From: Ferrimonas senticii DSM 18821
GTDB taxonomy: Bacteria > Pseudomonadota > Gammaproteobacteria > Enterobacterales > Shewanellaceae
Length of the DNA: 64,000 nucleotides
Assembly: GCF_000422665.1 (NCBI RefSeq)
Contig: NZ_AUGM01000007.1
Span: forward strand, 248,001 to 312,000
Reading direction: 5' to 3'
Shown here: positions 19,260-29,552 of the stretch, one piece after another
Layout of the letters: every line of letters starts with the position of its first letter
Position numbering within the stretch: the stretch's first letter is position 1
Made by a program: the position numbers and the translations under genes
The notes under the pieces: generated by a model
Seen by the model: only the letters and a program-made list of their open reading frames with translations
Database searches by the model: none
Told to the model about the DNA's origin: nothing

Positions 19260-19282
19260 AGCCAGATCACAAAGATCCGGCT
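19260..19282 (-). terminator. Hairpin between aceF and lpdA
   Basis: A 9-bp stem with one G-U pair (minus strand AGCCGGATC/GATCTGGCT, 5-nt loop) in the aceF-lpdA gap. There is no good T run after it. It may attenuate transcription or stabilise the aceEF message; lpdA often also has its own promoter in related bacteria. Confidence 0.4.
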
Positions 19283-19307
19283 TACTGTGAGCTTTACAGA
19301 CGATCTA

Positions 19308-20918
19308 TTACAACGTCAGCTTACGGATATCAGACAGATAGGCCGCCAGCGTCGAACTAAAGCGCGCACCATCGGCGCCATCGATCACCCGATGATCGTA
19401 TGACAGCGACAGTGGCAACATCAGCCGTGGCACAAACTCGCTGCCATTCCACTTCGGTTTGATCTCCGACTTGGAGACGCCAAGGATTGCCACCTCCGGC
19501 GCGTTGACGATTGGGGTAAAGGCGGTACCGCCAATGCCACCAAGGCTTGAGATGGTAAAGCAGCCGCCCTGCATATCAGCGGCGGTCAGTTTGCCATCGC
19601 GGGCTTTCTTGGAGACCGCCAGCAGCTCTTGCGATAGCTGGTAGATCCCCTTTTGATCGACATCGCGGATCACTGGCACCACCAAGCCATTGGGGGTATC
19701 GACCGCCACGCCAACGTGGATGTACTTCTTGCGAATAACGCTTTGGCCATCGGCGCTCAGCGAGGCATTAAACTGCGGCAGATCCGCCAGCGTCTTAGCC
19801 ACCGCTTTGAGGATGAACACCAACGGGGTGATCTTAAAGCCAAGCTCTTTCTTGACCACTTCGAGGTTTTGCTCCTTACGGAACGCCTCCACTTCGGTGA
19901 TGTCGGCTTCATCAAACTGAGTCACATGGGGGATCATCGCCCAGTTGCGACTGAGGTTGCTGCCGGTCAGGCGCTTAATCTTATTCAGCGGGATCTGCTC
20001 CACTTCACCAAACTTGGCAAAGTCGACCTGTGGCCATGGGATCAGATCCAAACCGCCGCCGTTGCTGCCGATTTGGCCGGACTGCACCTTGGCCAGCGCC
20101 GCTTTGACGTAGGCTTGCACGTCCTCTTTAACGATCCGCTGTTTGCGACCGCTGCCGGTTACCTTCGATAGATCAACCCCGAACTCCCGCGCTAAACGGC
20201 GAATTAGCGGAGTAGCGTAGGCGTAAGCACGGTTCTCAGTAAACTCGCCAGTGGCGGCAGCAACTGGGGCTGGAGTCGGTGCGACCGGCGCAGGGGTTGG
20301 TGCAGCCGCTTGGGTCGGTGCTGCTGTTGTCGTTGCAGCGGCTTCTGCTGGTGCCGCTTCTGGCGCTGCGGCAGAGCTAGCCTCGGCGCCCGCGGCCACC
20401 GTGAACAGCATAATCGCGCTGCCGGTACTGACGCTGTCACCAACGTTGATGTCGATCGATTTGACCACCCCAGCTACCGGTGCCGGCACCTCCATCGACG
20501 CTTTATCGCCCTCCACCGTCAGCAGCGATTGCTCCTCGCTGATGCTGTCACCAACCGCCACTAAGATTTCGGTGACTTCGACTTCGTCGCCGCCAATGTC
20601 TGGCACCACAATCACTTGCTCCGCTGCCGCCGCTGGGACTGCTGCCTCGGCGACGGGCGCAGGTGCGGTTTCGGCAGCTGGCGCCGCCTCAGTATCAAAC
20701 AGCATGATCAGGCTGCCGGTGGCGACACTGTCGCCGACCGCCACTTTGATCGCTTTGACCACCCCAGCGTGGGAGGCTGGCACCTCCATCGAAGCTTTAT
20801 CACCTTCCACCGTCAGCAGCGATTGATCGATCTCGACGCGATCGCCGACGCTGACCAAAATCTCGGTGACTTCCACCTCATCGGCACCAATGTCCGGTAC
20901 GATAATTTCCATTGCCAT
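19308..20918 (-). CDS. aceF: Pyruvate dehydrogenase complex dihydrolipoamide acetyltransferase (E2)
   Basis: A 536-residue E2 core subunit. Two lipoyl domains are visible (about residues 3-75 and 103-175), each with [11 protein letters not shown] where K41 and K139 would be lipoylated. An Ala/Pro-rich swinging linker (about 175-225), a peripheral subunit-binding domain (about 233-270, [19 protein letters not shown]), a second linker and the catalytic domain (about 300-536) follow, with the active-site [12 protein letters not shown] near the end. E. coli AceF has three lipoyl domains, so this is a shorter natural variant. The gene starts 13 bp after aceE. An alternative ATG lies two codons downstream. 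Confidence 0.97.
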   Translation of the reverse strand: MAMEIIVPDIGADEVEVTEILVSVGDRVEIDQSLLTVEGDKASMEVPASHAGVVKAIKVAVGDSVATGSLIMLFDTEAAPAAETAPAPVAEAAVPAAAAEQVIVVPDIGGDEVEVTEILVAVGDSISEEQSLLTVEGDKASMEVPAPVAGVVKSIDINVGDSVSTGSAIMLFTVAAGAEASSAAAPEAAPAEAAATTTAAPTQAAAPTPAPVAPTPAPVAAATGEFTENRAYAYATPLIRRLAREFGVDLSKVTGSGRKQRIVKEDVQAYVKAALAKVQSGQIGSNGGGLDLIPWPQVDFAKFGEVEQIPLNKIKRLTGSNLSRNWAMIPHVTQFDEADITEVEAFRKEQNLEVVKKELGFKITPLVFILKAVAKTLADLPQFNASLSADGQSVIRKKYIHVGVAVDTPNGLVVPVIRDVDQKGIYQLSQELLAVSKKARDGKLTAADMQGGCFTISSLGGIGGTAFTPIVNAPEVAILGVSKSEIKPKWNGSEFVPRLMLPLSLSYDHRVIDGADGARFSSTLAAYLSDIRKLTL

Positions 20919-20931
20919 ATCGTGCTTTCCC

Positions 20932-23607
20932 TTATGCGTTCAGTGGATTGAGTTTGTCTGGATTGATGCCGAACTTAGTAATGGCATCCGCCACTACTTG
21001 CTGGTCAATCTGGCCCTGCTGTGCCAATTCCGCCAAGGTCGCCACCACCACATAATGGGCGTTCACCTCGAAGTGACGGCGCAGATTGGCGCGGCTGTCG
21101 GAGCGGCCAAAACCGTCGGTGCCCAGCACCCGATAGCTGGCAGTCGGCAGGAAGCCACGGATCTGCTCGGCGTAGTTCTTCATGTAGTCGGTCGCGGCGA
21201 TGGTTGGCTTATCAGCCAGCACGGTCGCCACATATGGGGTTTGCGGCTCGCTGGTGGGATGCAGCATATTCCAGCGCTGCACCGCTTGGCCGTCGCGAGT
21301 CAGCTCGTTAAACGAGGTCACCGAGAAGATCTCGCTGCCGATGTCGTAATCGGCTTTGAGGATCTGCGCTGCTTCCAGCACTTGGGTCATGATGGTGCCG
21401 GAGCTCAGCAGCTGCACCTGCGCTTTACTGCCAGCAACCGTTTTCAGCGAGTAGATGCCGCGACGAATGCCCTCTTCCGCCCCAGTTGGCATCGCTGGCT
21501 GGGCGTAGTTTTCATTCATCAGGGTCAGGTAGTAGAACACGTTCTCCTGCTCGCCATACATCCGCCGCAGGCCATCTTGGATGATCACCGCCACTTCATA
21601 GGCGTAGGTCGGATCGTAGGAGATGCAGTTCGGTACCGTGTTAGCCAGAATGTGGCTGTGACCGTCTTCGTGCTGTAAGCCTTCGCCGTTCAGGGTCGTG
21701 CGGCCAGCAGTGGCACCCAGCAAGAAACCACGAGCTTGTTGATCCCCTGCCATCCACGCCATATCACCAACCCGCTGGAAGCCGAACATCGAGTAGTAGA
21801 TGTAGAACGGGATCATCGGTAGATCGTTGGTGCTGTAAGAGGTCGCCGCCGCCACCCATGAAGACATGGCGCCCAGCTCGTTAATGCCCTCTTGCAGCAC
21901 TTGGCCGGAGGTCGCCTCTTTGTAGTAAGAAACCACATCGCGATCCTGCGGGGTGTACTCCTGCCCTTTCGGGTTGTAGATGCCAATCTGGCGGAACAAC
22001 CCTTCCATACCAAAGGTACGAGCTTCGTCAGCGACGATCGGCACAATATGCTGGCCAATCGCTTTGTCTTTCAACAGCAGATTCAGCGCACGGACAAAGC
22101 CCATGGTGGTTGAGATCTCACGCTTTTGCTCATCCAGCAAGGTTTGGAAACTGTCCAGTGCTGGCAGTTCTAACACCTGAGTAAAGTTTGGCAGTCGCTG
22201 TGGAGTGTAGCCATGCAGTGCTTGACGGCGCTGATGCAAATAGGTGTGTTCGGCTGAGCCTTCCGCCAAGGTTAGGTATGGCAGTTCACCGACTTGTTCA
22301 TCGCTAACCAGCTCTTTAAGGCCTAGACGATCACGTAGATGGGTGACGTGCGACATATCCATCTTCTTCACTTGGTGGGCGATGTTCATCCCCTCCGCCG
22401 CCTTACCCATGCCGTAACCTTTGACGGTCTTGGCCAGGATCACCGTTGGCTTGCCTTTGGTATCCATGGCGTTTTTATAGGCCGCATACAACTTCGATGG
22501 GCTATGACCACCACGTTGCAACGCGAAAATTTCATCGTCGGTCATGTCCGCCACCAGCGCCGCGGTTTCTGGGTAACGACCGAAAAAATGCTCTCGCACG
22601 TAAGCGCCGTTTTTCGACTTGTAGGTTTGGTAGTCGCCGTCGATGGTTTCGTTCATCAACTGCAGCAGCTTACCGGTGGTGTCTTTAGCCAGCAGTTTGT
22701 CCCAGCCACTGCCCCAGATCACTTTCACCACATTCCAACCGGCGCCTTTGAACAAGCCTTCAAGTTCTTGAATGATCTTGCCATTGCCCATCACAGGGCC
22801 GTCGAGTCGCTGCAGGTTGCAGTTGATCAAAAAGCAGAGGTTATCCAGCCCTTCACGGGCGGCAAACGACAGCGCGCCACGGGATTCTGGCTCATCCATC
22901 TCGCCATCACCCAAATAGGCGTAAACTCGCTGTTCCGAGGTGTCTTTTAGGCCGCGGCCTTCGAGGTATTTCAGGAACCGCGCCTGATAGATGGCGGCGA
23001 TTGGACCAAGGCCCATCGAGACCGTCGGGAATTGCCAAAAGGTTGGCATCAGTTTCGGGTGGGGGTAGGAGGAGATCCCGTTGCCATCAACCTCTTGGCG
23101 GAAGTTATCTAGCTGCTCTGCGGTTAACCGCCCTTCCATAAAGGCGCGGGCGTAAATGCCCGGAGAGATATGGCCTTGGTAGTACACCAAGTCGCCGCCA
23201 TCTTTGGCGTTGGGGGCGCGGAACAGGTGGTTAAAGCCGACTTCGTAAAACGCCGCCGCCGATTGATAAGATGCCATATGACCGCCCAAATCGAGCCCCT
23301 TTTTCGAGGCTCGCAGGACGATCATAATCGCGTTCCAACGGACGATGGAACGGATCCGCCGTTCAATGCTGATGTCGCCGGGATAGGCCGGCTCCGCCGA
23401 CGGGGCAATGGTGTTGATGTAGTTACTGGTGATGCCGGTCGGCAACGCCACCCCTTCATTGCGCGCCTTGGTGATCATCTGCTCCAGCAGATATTTGGCG
23501 CGCTCTACCCCATCTTCCGCTAAAACCGCCTGCAGCGCTTCAAGCCACTCGGCGGTTTCTTGTGCATCAACGTCGTGATTGGCGGTGGTTAAACTTGGAT
23601 CTGACAT
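20932..23607 (-). CDS. aceE: Pyruvate dehydrogenase E1 component, homodimeric
   Basis: An 891-residue thiamine diphosphate enzyme that decarboxylates pyruvate and reductively acetylates the E2 lipoyl groups. Family parts include the N-terminal [20 protein letters not shown] region, [19 protein letters not shown] with the GDG-containing thiamine diphosphate/magnesium motif (about 225-245), and the middle domain [20 protein letters not shown]. Length is close to E. coli AceE (887). It leads aceE-aceF-lpdA, 73 bp downstream of pdhR, with a short leader in between. PdhR control from the operator at 24480 is likely. Confidence 0.98.
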   Translation of the reverse strand: MSDPSLTTANHDVDAQETAEWLEALQAVLAEDGVERAKYLLEQMITKARNEGVALPTGITSNYINTIAPSAEPAYPGDISIERRIRSIVRWNAIMIVLRASKKGLDLGGHMASYQSAAAFYEVGFNHLFRAPNAKDGGDLVYYQGHISPGIYARAFMEGRLTAEQLDNFRQEVDGNGISSYPHPKLMPTFWQFPTVSMGLGPIAAIYQARFLKYLEGRGLKDTSEQRVYAYLGDGEMDEPESRGALSFAAREGLDNLCFLINCNLQRLDGPVMGNGKIIQELEGLFKGAGWNVVKVIWGSGWDKLLAKDTTGKLLQLMNETIDGDYQTYKSKNGAYVREHFFGRYPETAALVADMTDDEIFALQRGGHSPSKLYAAYKNAMDTKGKPTVILAKTVKGYGMGKAAEGMNIAHQVKKMDMSHVTHLRDRLGLKELVSDEQVGELPYLTLAEGSAEHTYLHQRRQALHGYTPQRLPNFTQVLELPALDSFQTLLDEQKREISTTMGFVRALNLLLKDKAIGQHIVPIVADEARTFGMEGLFRQIGIYNPKGQEYTPQDRDVVSYYKEATSGQVLQEGINELGAMSSWVAAATSYSTNDLPMIPFYIYYSMFGFQRVGDMAWMAGDQQARGFLLGATAGRTTLNGEGLQHEDGHSHILANTVPNCISYDPTYAYEVAVIIQDGLRRMYGEQENVFYYLTLMNENYAQPAMPTGAEEGIRRGIYSLKTVAGSKAQVQLLSSGTIMTQVLEAAQILKADYDIGSEIFSVTSFNELTRDGQAVQRWNMLHPTSEPQTPYVATVLADKPTIAATDYMKNYAEQIRGFLPTASYRVLGTDGFGRSDSRANLRRHFEVNAHYVVVATLAELAQQGQIDQQVVADAITKFGINPDKLNPLNA

Positions 23608-23680
23608 CGATTCTCCCTGAATTATCTTCTTTGCAAAGCAGCCATGTCCTCGGCTGGTATGTCAGTGTTACGACATGGTG

Positions 23681-24439
23681 CTATGCGTGGTCGTTGCGCA
23701 TCCGTCGCAAACTGCGCTGCTGACGGCTATCCTCTCGACGCACCTCCAACGTCACCTCTTCGATATAGGCAAGGTGATCGTTAGAAGCACGGCGAGCCAG
23801 TTCTGGCTCGCGTTTTAAAATGGCGTCCAGCAAGGCTTCCCGATGGATGTTGGCGACATCCGAGGACCCCTCGCGACGATAAAGCAGTTGTAGGTTTTGC
23901 TCGACATTGCGTTCCAGCAGTGGCGACAGGCTTAGCACCAAATGCAGCATCGCCACGTTGTGGCAGGCTTCGGCGACGGTACGATGAAAATCAACGATCG
24001 CTTGCGCTTCTTGCTGCGGGTTGCCCTGCACCTCTTTGATCCGGTTCATGCGGCTACGCAGCTGCTCGTGATCGGCATTGGTGCCACGCAGTGCCGCGTA
24101 ATAGGCCATCATCCCCTCGGTGGCGTGACGGAACTCAAGTAGGTCGTATTGGCTCTCTGGGTTGTTGCCCAGCAACTCAACCAGCGGATCAGATAGGCTG
24201 TTCCACAGTTGTTCGCGGACATAGGTGCCGCCACCTTGACGACGGTACAGCACCCCCTTGGCTTCCAGTTTTTGGATCGCCTCGCGCAGCGATGGCCGCG
24301 ACACTTCAAATTTGACCGCCAGCTCGCGCTCCGGTTGCAGCTTTTGCCCCGGCTTTAGGCTGCCCTCCAGCACCATCTTTTCCAGTTCCTTCATGATGAT
24401 GTCGGATAATTTGGGTTGGCTAATGCGTCGATAAGACAT
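23681..24439 (-). CDS. pdhR: Pyruvate dehydrogenase complex repressor PdhR (GntR/FadR family)
   Basis: A 252-residue transcription factor. The N-terminal GntR winged helix (about 8-75) contains LKPGQKLQPERELAVKFEVS and RPSLREAIQKLEAKG, and an FCD-type helical effector domain (about 85-235) follows. PdhR represses its own operon, and pyruvate releases it in E. coli. The start at 24439 is chosen because MSYRRISQPKLSD matches PdhR N-termini; the longer frame to 24565 runs through the promoter and the operator. A perfect palindromic PdhR box lies about 40 bp upstream. It is first of pdhR-aceE-aceF-lpdA. Confidence 0.95.
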   Translation of the reverse strand: MSYRRISQPKLSDIIMKELEKMVLEGSLKPGQKLQPERELAVKFEVSRPSLREAIQKLEAKGVLYRRQGGGTYVREQLWNSLSDPLVELLGNNPESQYDLLEFRHATEGMMAYYAALRGTNADHEQLRSRMNRIKEVQGNPQQEAQAIVDFHRTVAEACHNVAMLHLVLSLSPLLERNVEQNLQLLYRREGSSDVANIHREALLDAILKREPELARRASNDHLAYIEEVTLEVRREDSRQQRSLRRMRNDHA

Positions 24440-24479
24440 TGTTGCAAGTTCCGTTCTTGTAGGTAGGGCGAGCAGGTAA

Positions 24480-24494
24480 ATTGGTATTACCAAT
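24480..24494. promoter_or_regulatory. PdhR operator upstream of pdhR
   Basis: ATTGGTATTACCAAT is a perfect palindrome and matches the known PdhR consensus ATTGGTNNNACCAAT. Centred about 48 bp upstream of the pdhR start, it suits repression of the pdhR-aceEF-lpdA promoter by PdhR, relieved by pyruvate. Confidence 0.88.
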
Positions 24495-24680
24495 ATCCAT
24501 TGATGGAGAAATATAACAACTATCAGAACTGCGACGCAATTTATTTGACGGCAGTCACAGGTCATTCCAGTTGTTTGAAATAATCGATATTTTATTGGTT
24601 ATTGAGGGTGATCAGTGCGCCAAGGTGGTTAAAACTGCGTCAGCAGCAACACTGAATACGACTCAGCAACTCGGGCTATT

Positions 24681-25232
24681 TTAGCCCCTAAGCCGCTGCA
24701 ATAGCTGACGAAAATAGCTCCAATCGAAAGCCTCGCCGGGATCTGTCTTGCGGCCGGGAGCGATATCGCAGTGACCAACGATACGATCACTACTGATGGC
24801 CGGATAATGGCGTTGCAGCTCGATGGTTATCGCAGCTAACTGCTGATATTGGCTGTCGCTGTAGGGGTACTGATCGCTGCCTTCCAACTCGATACCAATG
24901 GCGTAATCGTTACAGTTGTCTTCGCCAGCAAAACAGCTGATCCCCGCATGCCAAGCCCGTCGGTCAAACGGCACATATTGGATCGCCTGACCATCGCGAC
25001 GGATCAATAGGTGGGCCGACACTTGCAGCCCTTTAACCGACGCCAGAATCGGGTAATCGGTTTGCACACAGCCCAGAAACAGCTGATCGATATAAGGGGC
25101 GCCGTAAAGTTGCGGCGGCAAACTGATGTTGTGGATCACCAACAGACTGATTGACTTGGGCCGCGCTCCGGCAAAGCCGCTAAATCGATGTTGCGCCTGT
25201 TCAAACCAGCGCCCGAAAGGTTCTAACCGCAT
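24681..25232 (-). CDS. ampD: 1,6-anhydro-N-acetylmuramyl-L-alanine amidase AmpD
   Basis: A 183-residue cytoplasmic zinc amidase that splits the stem peptide from anhydro-muropeptides during cell wall recycling, and so controls AmpR-type beta-lactamase induction where that exists. Zinc ligands and catalytic positions are seen in LLVIHNISLPPQ and GHCDIAPGRKTDPGEAFDW; QYVPFDRRAWHAG and CNDYAIGIELEG are further AmpD signatures. The start at 25232 gives the normal length; the longer frame to 25292 adds a hydrophobic stretch not seen in AmpD and runs into the divergent gene. AmpE does not follow; pdhR is next on the strand. Confidence 0.95.
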   Translation of the reverse strand: MRLEPFGRWFEQAQHRFSGFAGARPKSISLLVIHNISLPPQLYGAPYIDQLFLGCVQTDYPILASVKGLQVSAHLLIRRDGQAIQYVPFDRRAWHAGISCFAGEDNCNDYAIGIELEGSDQYPYSDSQYQQLAAITIELQRHYPAISSDRIVGHCDIAPGRKTDPGEAFDWSYFRQLLQRLRG

Positions 25233-25295
25233 GGCAAATCCAGTGGCGTTACCACATACTACGAAAATGATTACGGCTAAGTGTATCAGCAACCT

Positions 25296-25793
25296 ATGAA
25301 TGACTCACCGAAGCCTGCGGGCAAACTGATGTTGGTATTAGCATGGGTGGCACTGGCAGCACTGTTGTATCTCTATTTCGATAACAAGATCGAACGTCAA
25401 TACAACCCCAACCAGCAGCCGCAATTTAGCCAACAAACGCTGACGCTTAAGCAAAACGCCCGTGGCCACTACGTCACCAGCGCCACCATCAATGGCGAGC
25501 CAGTGACCTTGCTGCTGGATACCGGTGCCACCCAAATTTCGGTACCAGCCCATCTGGCGCAGCAGTTGCAATTGCAGGCGGGCGCGGCGTCGATGGTCAG
25601 CACCGCAAACGGCTTGGTGCAGGTGCGGCAAACTCGCATCGATACCCTCTCTATCGGCGGCCTGACCATGTATGATCTGGCCGCACACCTAAATCCGGGA
25701 TTGACCGGCGATACCATTTTGTTGGGGATGAATGCCCTAAAAGATCTGGAGCTGGTTCAACGGGGAAATACATTGACGCTAAGGAAGTACTAG
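25296..25793 (+). CDS. Membrane-anchored retropepsin-like aspartic protease (TIGR02281 family)
   Basis: A 165-residue protein with one N-terminal membrane segment (about 12-28) and a single retropepsin-like domain. The catalytic motif is LLLDTGATQISVP (about residues 72-84), and a second hydrophobic G-rich strand (TILLGMNALKDL) matches the flap and interface region of clan AA proteases. Such bacterial proteins probably dimerise to form the active site. The ATG at 25296 is preferred; an in-frame GTG at 25281 would add five residues. It is divergent from ampD and 3 bp before nadC, so it is cotranscribed with nadC. The natural substrate is unknown. Confidence 0.85.
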   Translation: MNDSPKPAGKLMLVLAWVALAALLYLYFDNKIERQYNPNQQPQFSQQTLTLKQNARGHYVTSATINGEPVTLLLDTGATQISVPAHLAQQLQLQAGAASMVSTANGLVQVRQTRIDTLSIGGLTMYDLAAHLNPGLTGDTILLGMNALKDLELVQRGNTLTLRKY

Positions 25794-26645
<852 letters not shown>

Positions 26646-26685
26646 TTGCTAGTAAAAAAGTCCGCTGTTGAATTGGCGTTATTTC

Positions 26686-26739
26686 AAGCCGCGATCAGTT
26701 GGTGATTCAATTCGTTAACTTATTGCGGCTTTATTTTTT
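26686..26739 (+). terminator. Possible nadC terminator
   Basis: A 7-bp stem (AAGCCGC/GCGGCTT) with a long loop (about 32 nt), then TATTTTTTC, 40 bp after the nadC stop. The T run is good but the loop is large. Confidence 0.4.
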
Positions 26740-26803
26740 CTTATCATGCAATTCCAACGGTAATTTAACCCGAATCCTCTTTGCCAATATTGTCGTTCAA
26801 TAT

Positions 26804-27070
26804 TAGGGCGTGTTGACGTTTGGTGTTCAGAATTTGGTCGAGGATAGCAGCTGTTAATCGAGGATTGCGATTGAAGGCCCTCTCTTCTGAAATCAAAATC
26901 AGGGCTCTACGTCGAAATCGTATGACGAAGAGTGACAGCTGCTAGTCCGACCCTACAAGGCGCCCCCGCAGTAACCTCGGAACAGCAAAACAAACCAGCC
27001 AATTTCATTTTGCTTTAAAAAGCAGCCAAGAATGGGCGCAAAAATATACAGCAAAGGTCAACACGCCCTA
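26804..27070. mobile_element. MITE-like element with 19-bp inverted ends and TA flanks
   Basis: The left end TAGGGCGTGTTGACGTTTG (26804-26822) and the reverse complement of the right end TAGGGCGTGTTGACCTTTG (27052-27070) match at 18 of 19 positions. Both ends sit against TA, which could be the duplicated target (element 26806-27068, 263 bp). The inside has no open frame of useful length, so it would be non-autonomous and need a transposase elsewhere. TA targeting is typical of IS630/Tc1-mariner-type elements, but I cannot assign the parent. It lies between nadC and pilA. Confidence 0.75.
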
Positions 27071-27487
27071 GTCTTGAATTGACCTCACGCAAATCATCCG
27101 TCACTGCAACCAGTTGCAATGATTGCACCATCTCTTTTCTGCAACAATCTGACACCAATTCAGCGAGCCAAAATGGTCAAAAATCCAGCCAAAGTCACCT
27201 TTTTGACGATGCTTTGACCAAAAAAATTACTTAAATAAAACAGCAGGTAACGGTTGTGTTAGCAACATTAGTTGCATAGACTAAATCCTGTACTAACTTC
27301 GGTTAGGTTGTTGCCATCAATGAAGGGGCTGCAACACCAAGCGAGTACAGCAATGTTCGTTACCATTCGGCGGGCAATATTAGTAAAGTACACTGGCGCT
27401 GCACTTGGCCACCAAACCCAATTTTTTTTATGGGGCCGCAATAAGATTCACAGGCCAATGTCGATTCTCATATACGGAGATACAAAG
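27071..27487 (+). promoter_or_regulatory. pilA upstream region
   Basis: This 417-bp AT-rich stretch between the MITE-like element and pilA must hold the pilA promoter. GGAG at 27476-27479 is the ribosome site for pilA, 8 nt before the ATG. pilA is sigma-54 dependent in Pseudomonas and some relatives, but I found no site with the GG-N10-GC spacing, so the promoter class is left open. An open frame reaching back to 27272 is not a credible extension of pilA. Confidence 0.4.
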
Positions 27488-27901
27488 ATGAAACGGAAAG
27501 CACAACAGGGTTTCACTCTGATCGAACTGATGATCGTAGTGGCCATTATCGGTATTTTGGCGGCAATCGCGATCCCTGCTTATCAGGATTACACCGTGAA
27601 GTCGCAAGTCAATGCAGCGTTTGCCGAGATTTCTCCATACAAAACTGCATTCGAAATCGCCAAGAATGAAGGAACCGATCCTGATGAGGTAATTTCAGGC
27701 ACAACTGGAACCTACTGTGATATTGATGTTGTGAATGGAACTGCTACTGCTGATGGCTCGCTGAAGTGCACACTGAAAAATGTAAACGCTATTGTAGAAA
27801 ATGACTTCATTACACTAACCAGAGCTGCAACCACAGGCATTTGGAGCTGTTCAATTTCAGGCTCATCAGGTCAAATTGCAAAATTCAATCCTTGTGATTA
27901 A
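27488..27901 (+). CDS. pilA: Type IV pilin major subunit PilA
   Basis: A 137-residue type IVa prepilin. A short basic leader (MKRKAQQG) is cut before F, giving the mature N-terminus [20 protein letters not shown] with Glu5 and the hydrophobic helix that packs the pilus core. The globular part has two cysteine pairs, Y-C-D with L-K-C in the middle and W-S-C with N-P-C-D at the end; the last would close the C-terminal disulfide loop. The start at 27488 is fixed by the leader and by GGAG 8 nt upstream. The gene is AT-rich next to its neighbours, as expected for a pilin under exchange. A hairpin closes it just before pilB. Confidence 0.93.
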   Translation: MKRKAQQGFTLIELMIVVAIIGILAAIAIPAYQDYTVKSQVNAAFAEISPYKTAFEIAKNEGTDPDEVISGTTGTYCDIDVVNGTATADGSLKCTLKNVNAIVENDFITLTRAATTGIWSCSISGSSGQIAKFNPCD

Positions 27902-27923
27902 ATAGGGCAAGAAGAATTTATAA

Positions 27924-27947
27924 AGCCCGAGATAACTTTCTCGGGCT
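27924..27947 (+). terminator. Hairpin at the pilA/pilB junction
   Basis: A perfect 9-bp stem (AGCCCGAGA/TCTCGGGCT) with a 6-nt loop, 22 bp after the pilA stop and only 2 nt before the first possible pilB ATG. No T run follows, so it may be an attenuator or a 3' stabiliser of the abundant pilA message, and it could mask pilB translation. Confidence 0.55.
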
Positions 27948-27949
27948 AC

Positions 27950-29500
27950 ATGAAAATGAATAAGATAAGTAGTTCCTTCGGTCTGCCTTTCATAGACATA
28001 TCCTGTCTGGATACGACAATAATTTCCGATGAGCTTATTAACAGTAAGCTCATCGAAAAACACCGCTGCCTGCCCCTGCGCAAGCGCAACAACCGCCTCC
28101 TGCTCGCCATCTCCGATCCCAACAATCTCGTTGCCCTTGAAGAGTTCCAGTTCAACCACGGCATTCATGTTGAGCCAATTATCGTGGTGCAAGATGCACT
28201 GGATAAAGTGATCGACAGGATCCTTGAAGGCGAGATCGATAGCCTAGAGATCACCGAAGAGGATGAACAGCGTCTTGCGGGCATCGACGCCGCCGAAACC
28301 GAAGTTAAAGAGGAAGCACAGGGAAGTTCCGCTGATGATGCCCCAGTGGTGGTGTTTATCAACAAACTGATGACCGAAGCGATCCGCAAGGGCGCCTCGG
28401 ATCTGCACTTTGAACCCTACGAAGATCAATACCGAGTCCGTTTTCGCATCGACGGCATGCTCAGCACCATCGCTTCACCGCCGCAGGGGCTAGGGCCGCG
28501 CATATCGGCGCGAATTAAGGTGATGTCGAAGCTGGATATCGCCGAGCGACGGTTGCCGCAGGATGGTCGGATCAAGCTTCGGGTCGGCAATAAAAAGATG
28601 GTCGATTTTCGGGTATCGGTGCTGCCAACCCTGTTTGGCGAGAAGATCGTGATGCGTATTCTTGACTCTTCCGCCGCCAATCTGAATATCGATATCTTGG
28701 GCTTTAGCGAAGCCCAAAAAAAGCTCTACCAAGATAATCTGCAAAAACCGCAGGGGATGATTCTGGTTACCGGTCCCACCGGCTCGGGTAAGACGGTATC
28801 ACTGTATACCGGCCTGAATATCTTAAATACCGAAGAGCGTAATATCTCCACCGCCGAAGATCCGGTCGAGATCAACTTGCCCGGCATCAACCAAGTACAG
28901 ATCCACCCCAAGGCCGGCTTGGGCTTTGCCGAGGCGCTGCGATCGTTCCTGCGTCAGGATCCCGACATTGTGATGGTGGGTGAGATCCGCGACTTGGAAA
29001 CCGCTGAAATTGCGGTAAAAGCAGCGCAAACCGGCCATATGGTGATGAGCACCTTGCACACCAATTCATCCCCAGAAACCTTGACTCGTCTGCTGAATAT
29101 GGGGGTTCCAGCGTATAATATCGCCAGCTCAGTCAGCTTGATTATCGCCCAGCGCTTGGGCCGCAAATTGTGCCCTAGCTGCAAAGCACCAGAGTCGATC
29201 CCCGCCGCCGAACTGCTGCAAGAGGGCTTTAGCCAAGAGCAGATCGCCACCGACTTTACCTGTTACAAAGCGGTTGGCTGCGATAACTGCAACGGCGGCT
29301 ACAAAGGTCGGGTTGGCCTGTATGAGATGCTAAAGATGACTCCGGCACTGGCATCACTGATTATGGATGGCGGCAGCGCCATCGACCTGGCTAAGCAAGC
29401 CAAACAGGATGGCATGACCACCATCCGCGAAGCCGGTCTACAAAAAGTGATTGACGGCGTCACCTCGCTGGCGGAAGTTAACCGGGTAACCAGTCACTGA
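27950..29500 (+). CDS. pilB: Type IV pilus assembly ATPase PilB (N-terminally short)
   Basis: A 516-residue hexameric ATPase that powers pilus extension. The Walker A loop GPTGSGKT, the Asp/His boxes ([21 protein letters not shown] and [14 protein letters not shown]), and the zinc site C-P-S-C with C-D-N-C are intact. Family members usually have about 560-570 residues; here the protein begins at [14 protein letters not shown], which corresponds to residue 55-60 of typical PilB, so the first N-terminal subdomain is missing. Frame upstream to the in-frame pilA stop (27899) has no start codon, and no good ribosome site precedes 27950 or the next ATG at 27956. The core looks functional. Confidence 0.93.
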   Translation: MKMNKISSSFGLPFIDISCLDTTIISDELINSKLIEKHRCLPLRKRNNRLLLAISDPNNLVALEEFQFNHGIHVEPIIVVQDALDKVIDRILEGEIDSLEITEEDEQRLAGIDAAETEVKEEAQGSSADDAPVVVFINKLMTEAIRKGASDLHFEPYEDQYRVRFRIDGMLSTIASPPQGLGPRISARIKVMSKLDIAERRLPQDGRIKLRVGNKKMVDFRVSVLPTLFGEKIVMRILDSSAANLNIDILGFSEAQKKLYQDNLQKPQGMILVTGPTGSGKTVSLYTGLNILNTEERNISTAEDPVEINLPGINQVQIHPKAGLGFAEALRSFLRQDPDIVMVGEIRDLETAEIAVKAAQTGHMVMSTLHTNSSPETLTRLLNMGVPAYNIASSVSLIIAQRLGRKLCPSCKAPESIPAAELLQEGFSQEQIATDFTCYKAVGCDNCNGGYKGRVGLYEMLKMTPALASLIMDGGSAIDLAKQAKQDGMTTIREAGLQKVIDGVTSLAEVNRVTSH

Positions 29501-29552
29501 TCTTGTTAACAATTAGTCGTAAAAATAAGCACCAAGCATAAGGATTTGCTCG

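Noticed and set aside
24671-24688. GGGCTA/TAGCCC hairpin at the end of ampD as terminator
   Set aside because: It overlaps the stop codon region and lacks a T run; pdhR lies downstream with its own operator.
27272-27487. Upstream extension of the pilA reading frame
   Set aside because: It lacks a ribosome site, is not pilin-like, and would bury the prepilin leader 72 residues inside the protein.
27071-27487. A sigma-54 promoter for pilA
   Set aside because: Several TTGCA-like strings occur, but none has GG and GC 10 bp apart with a credible -24 half.
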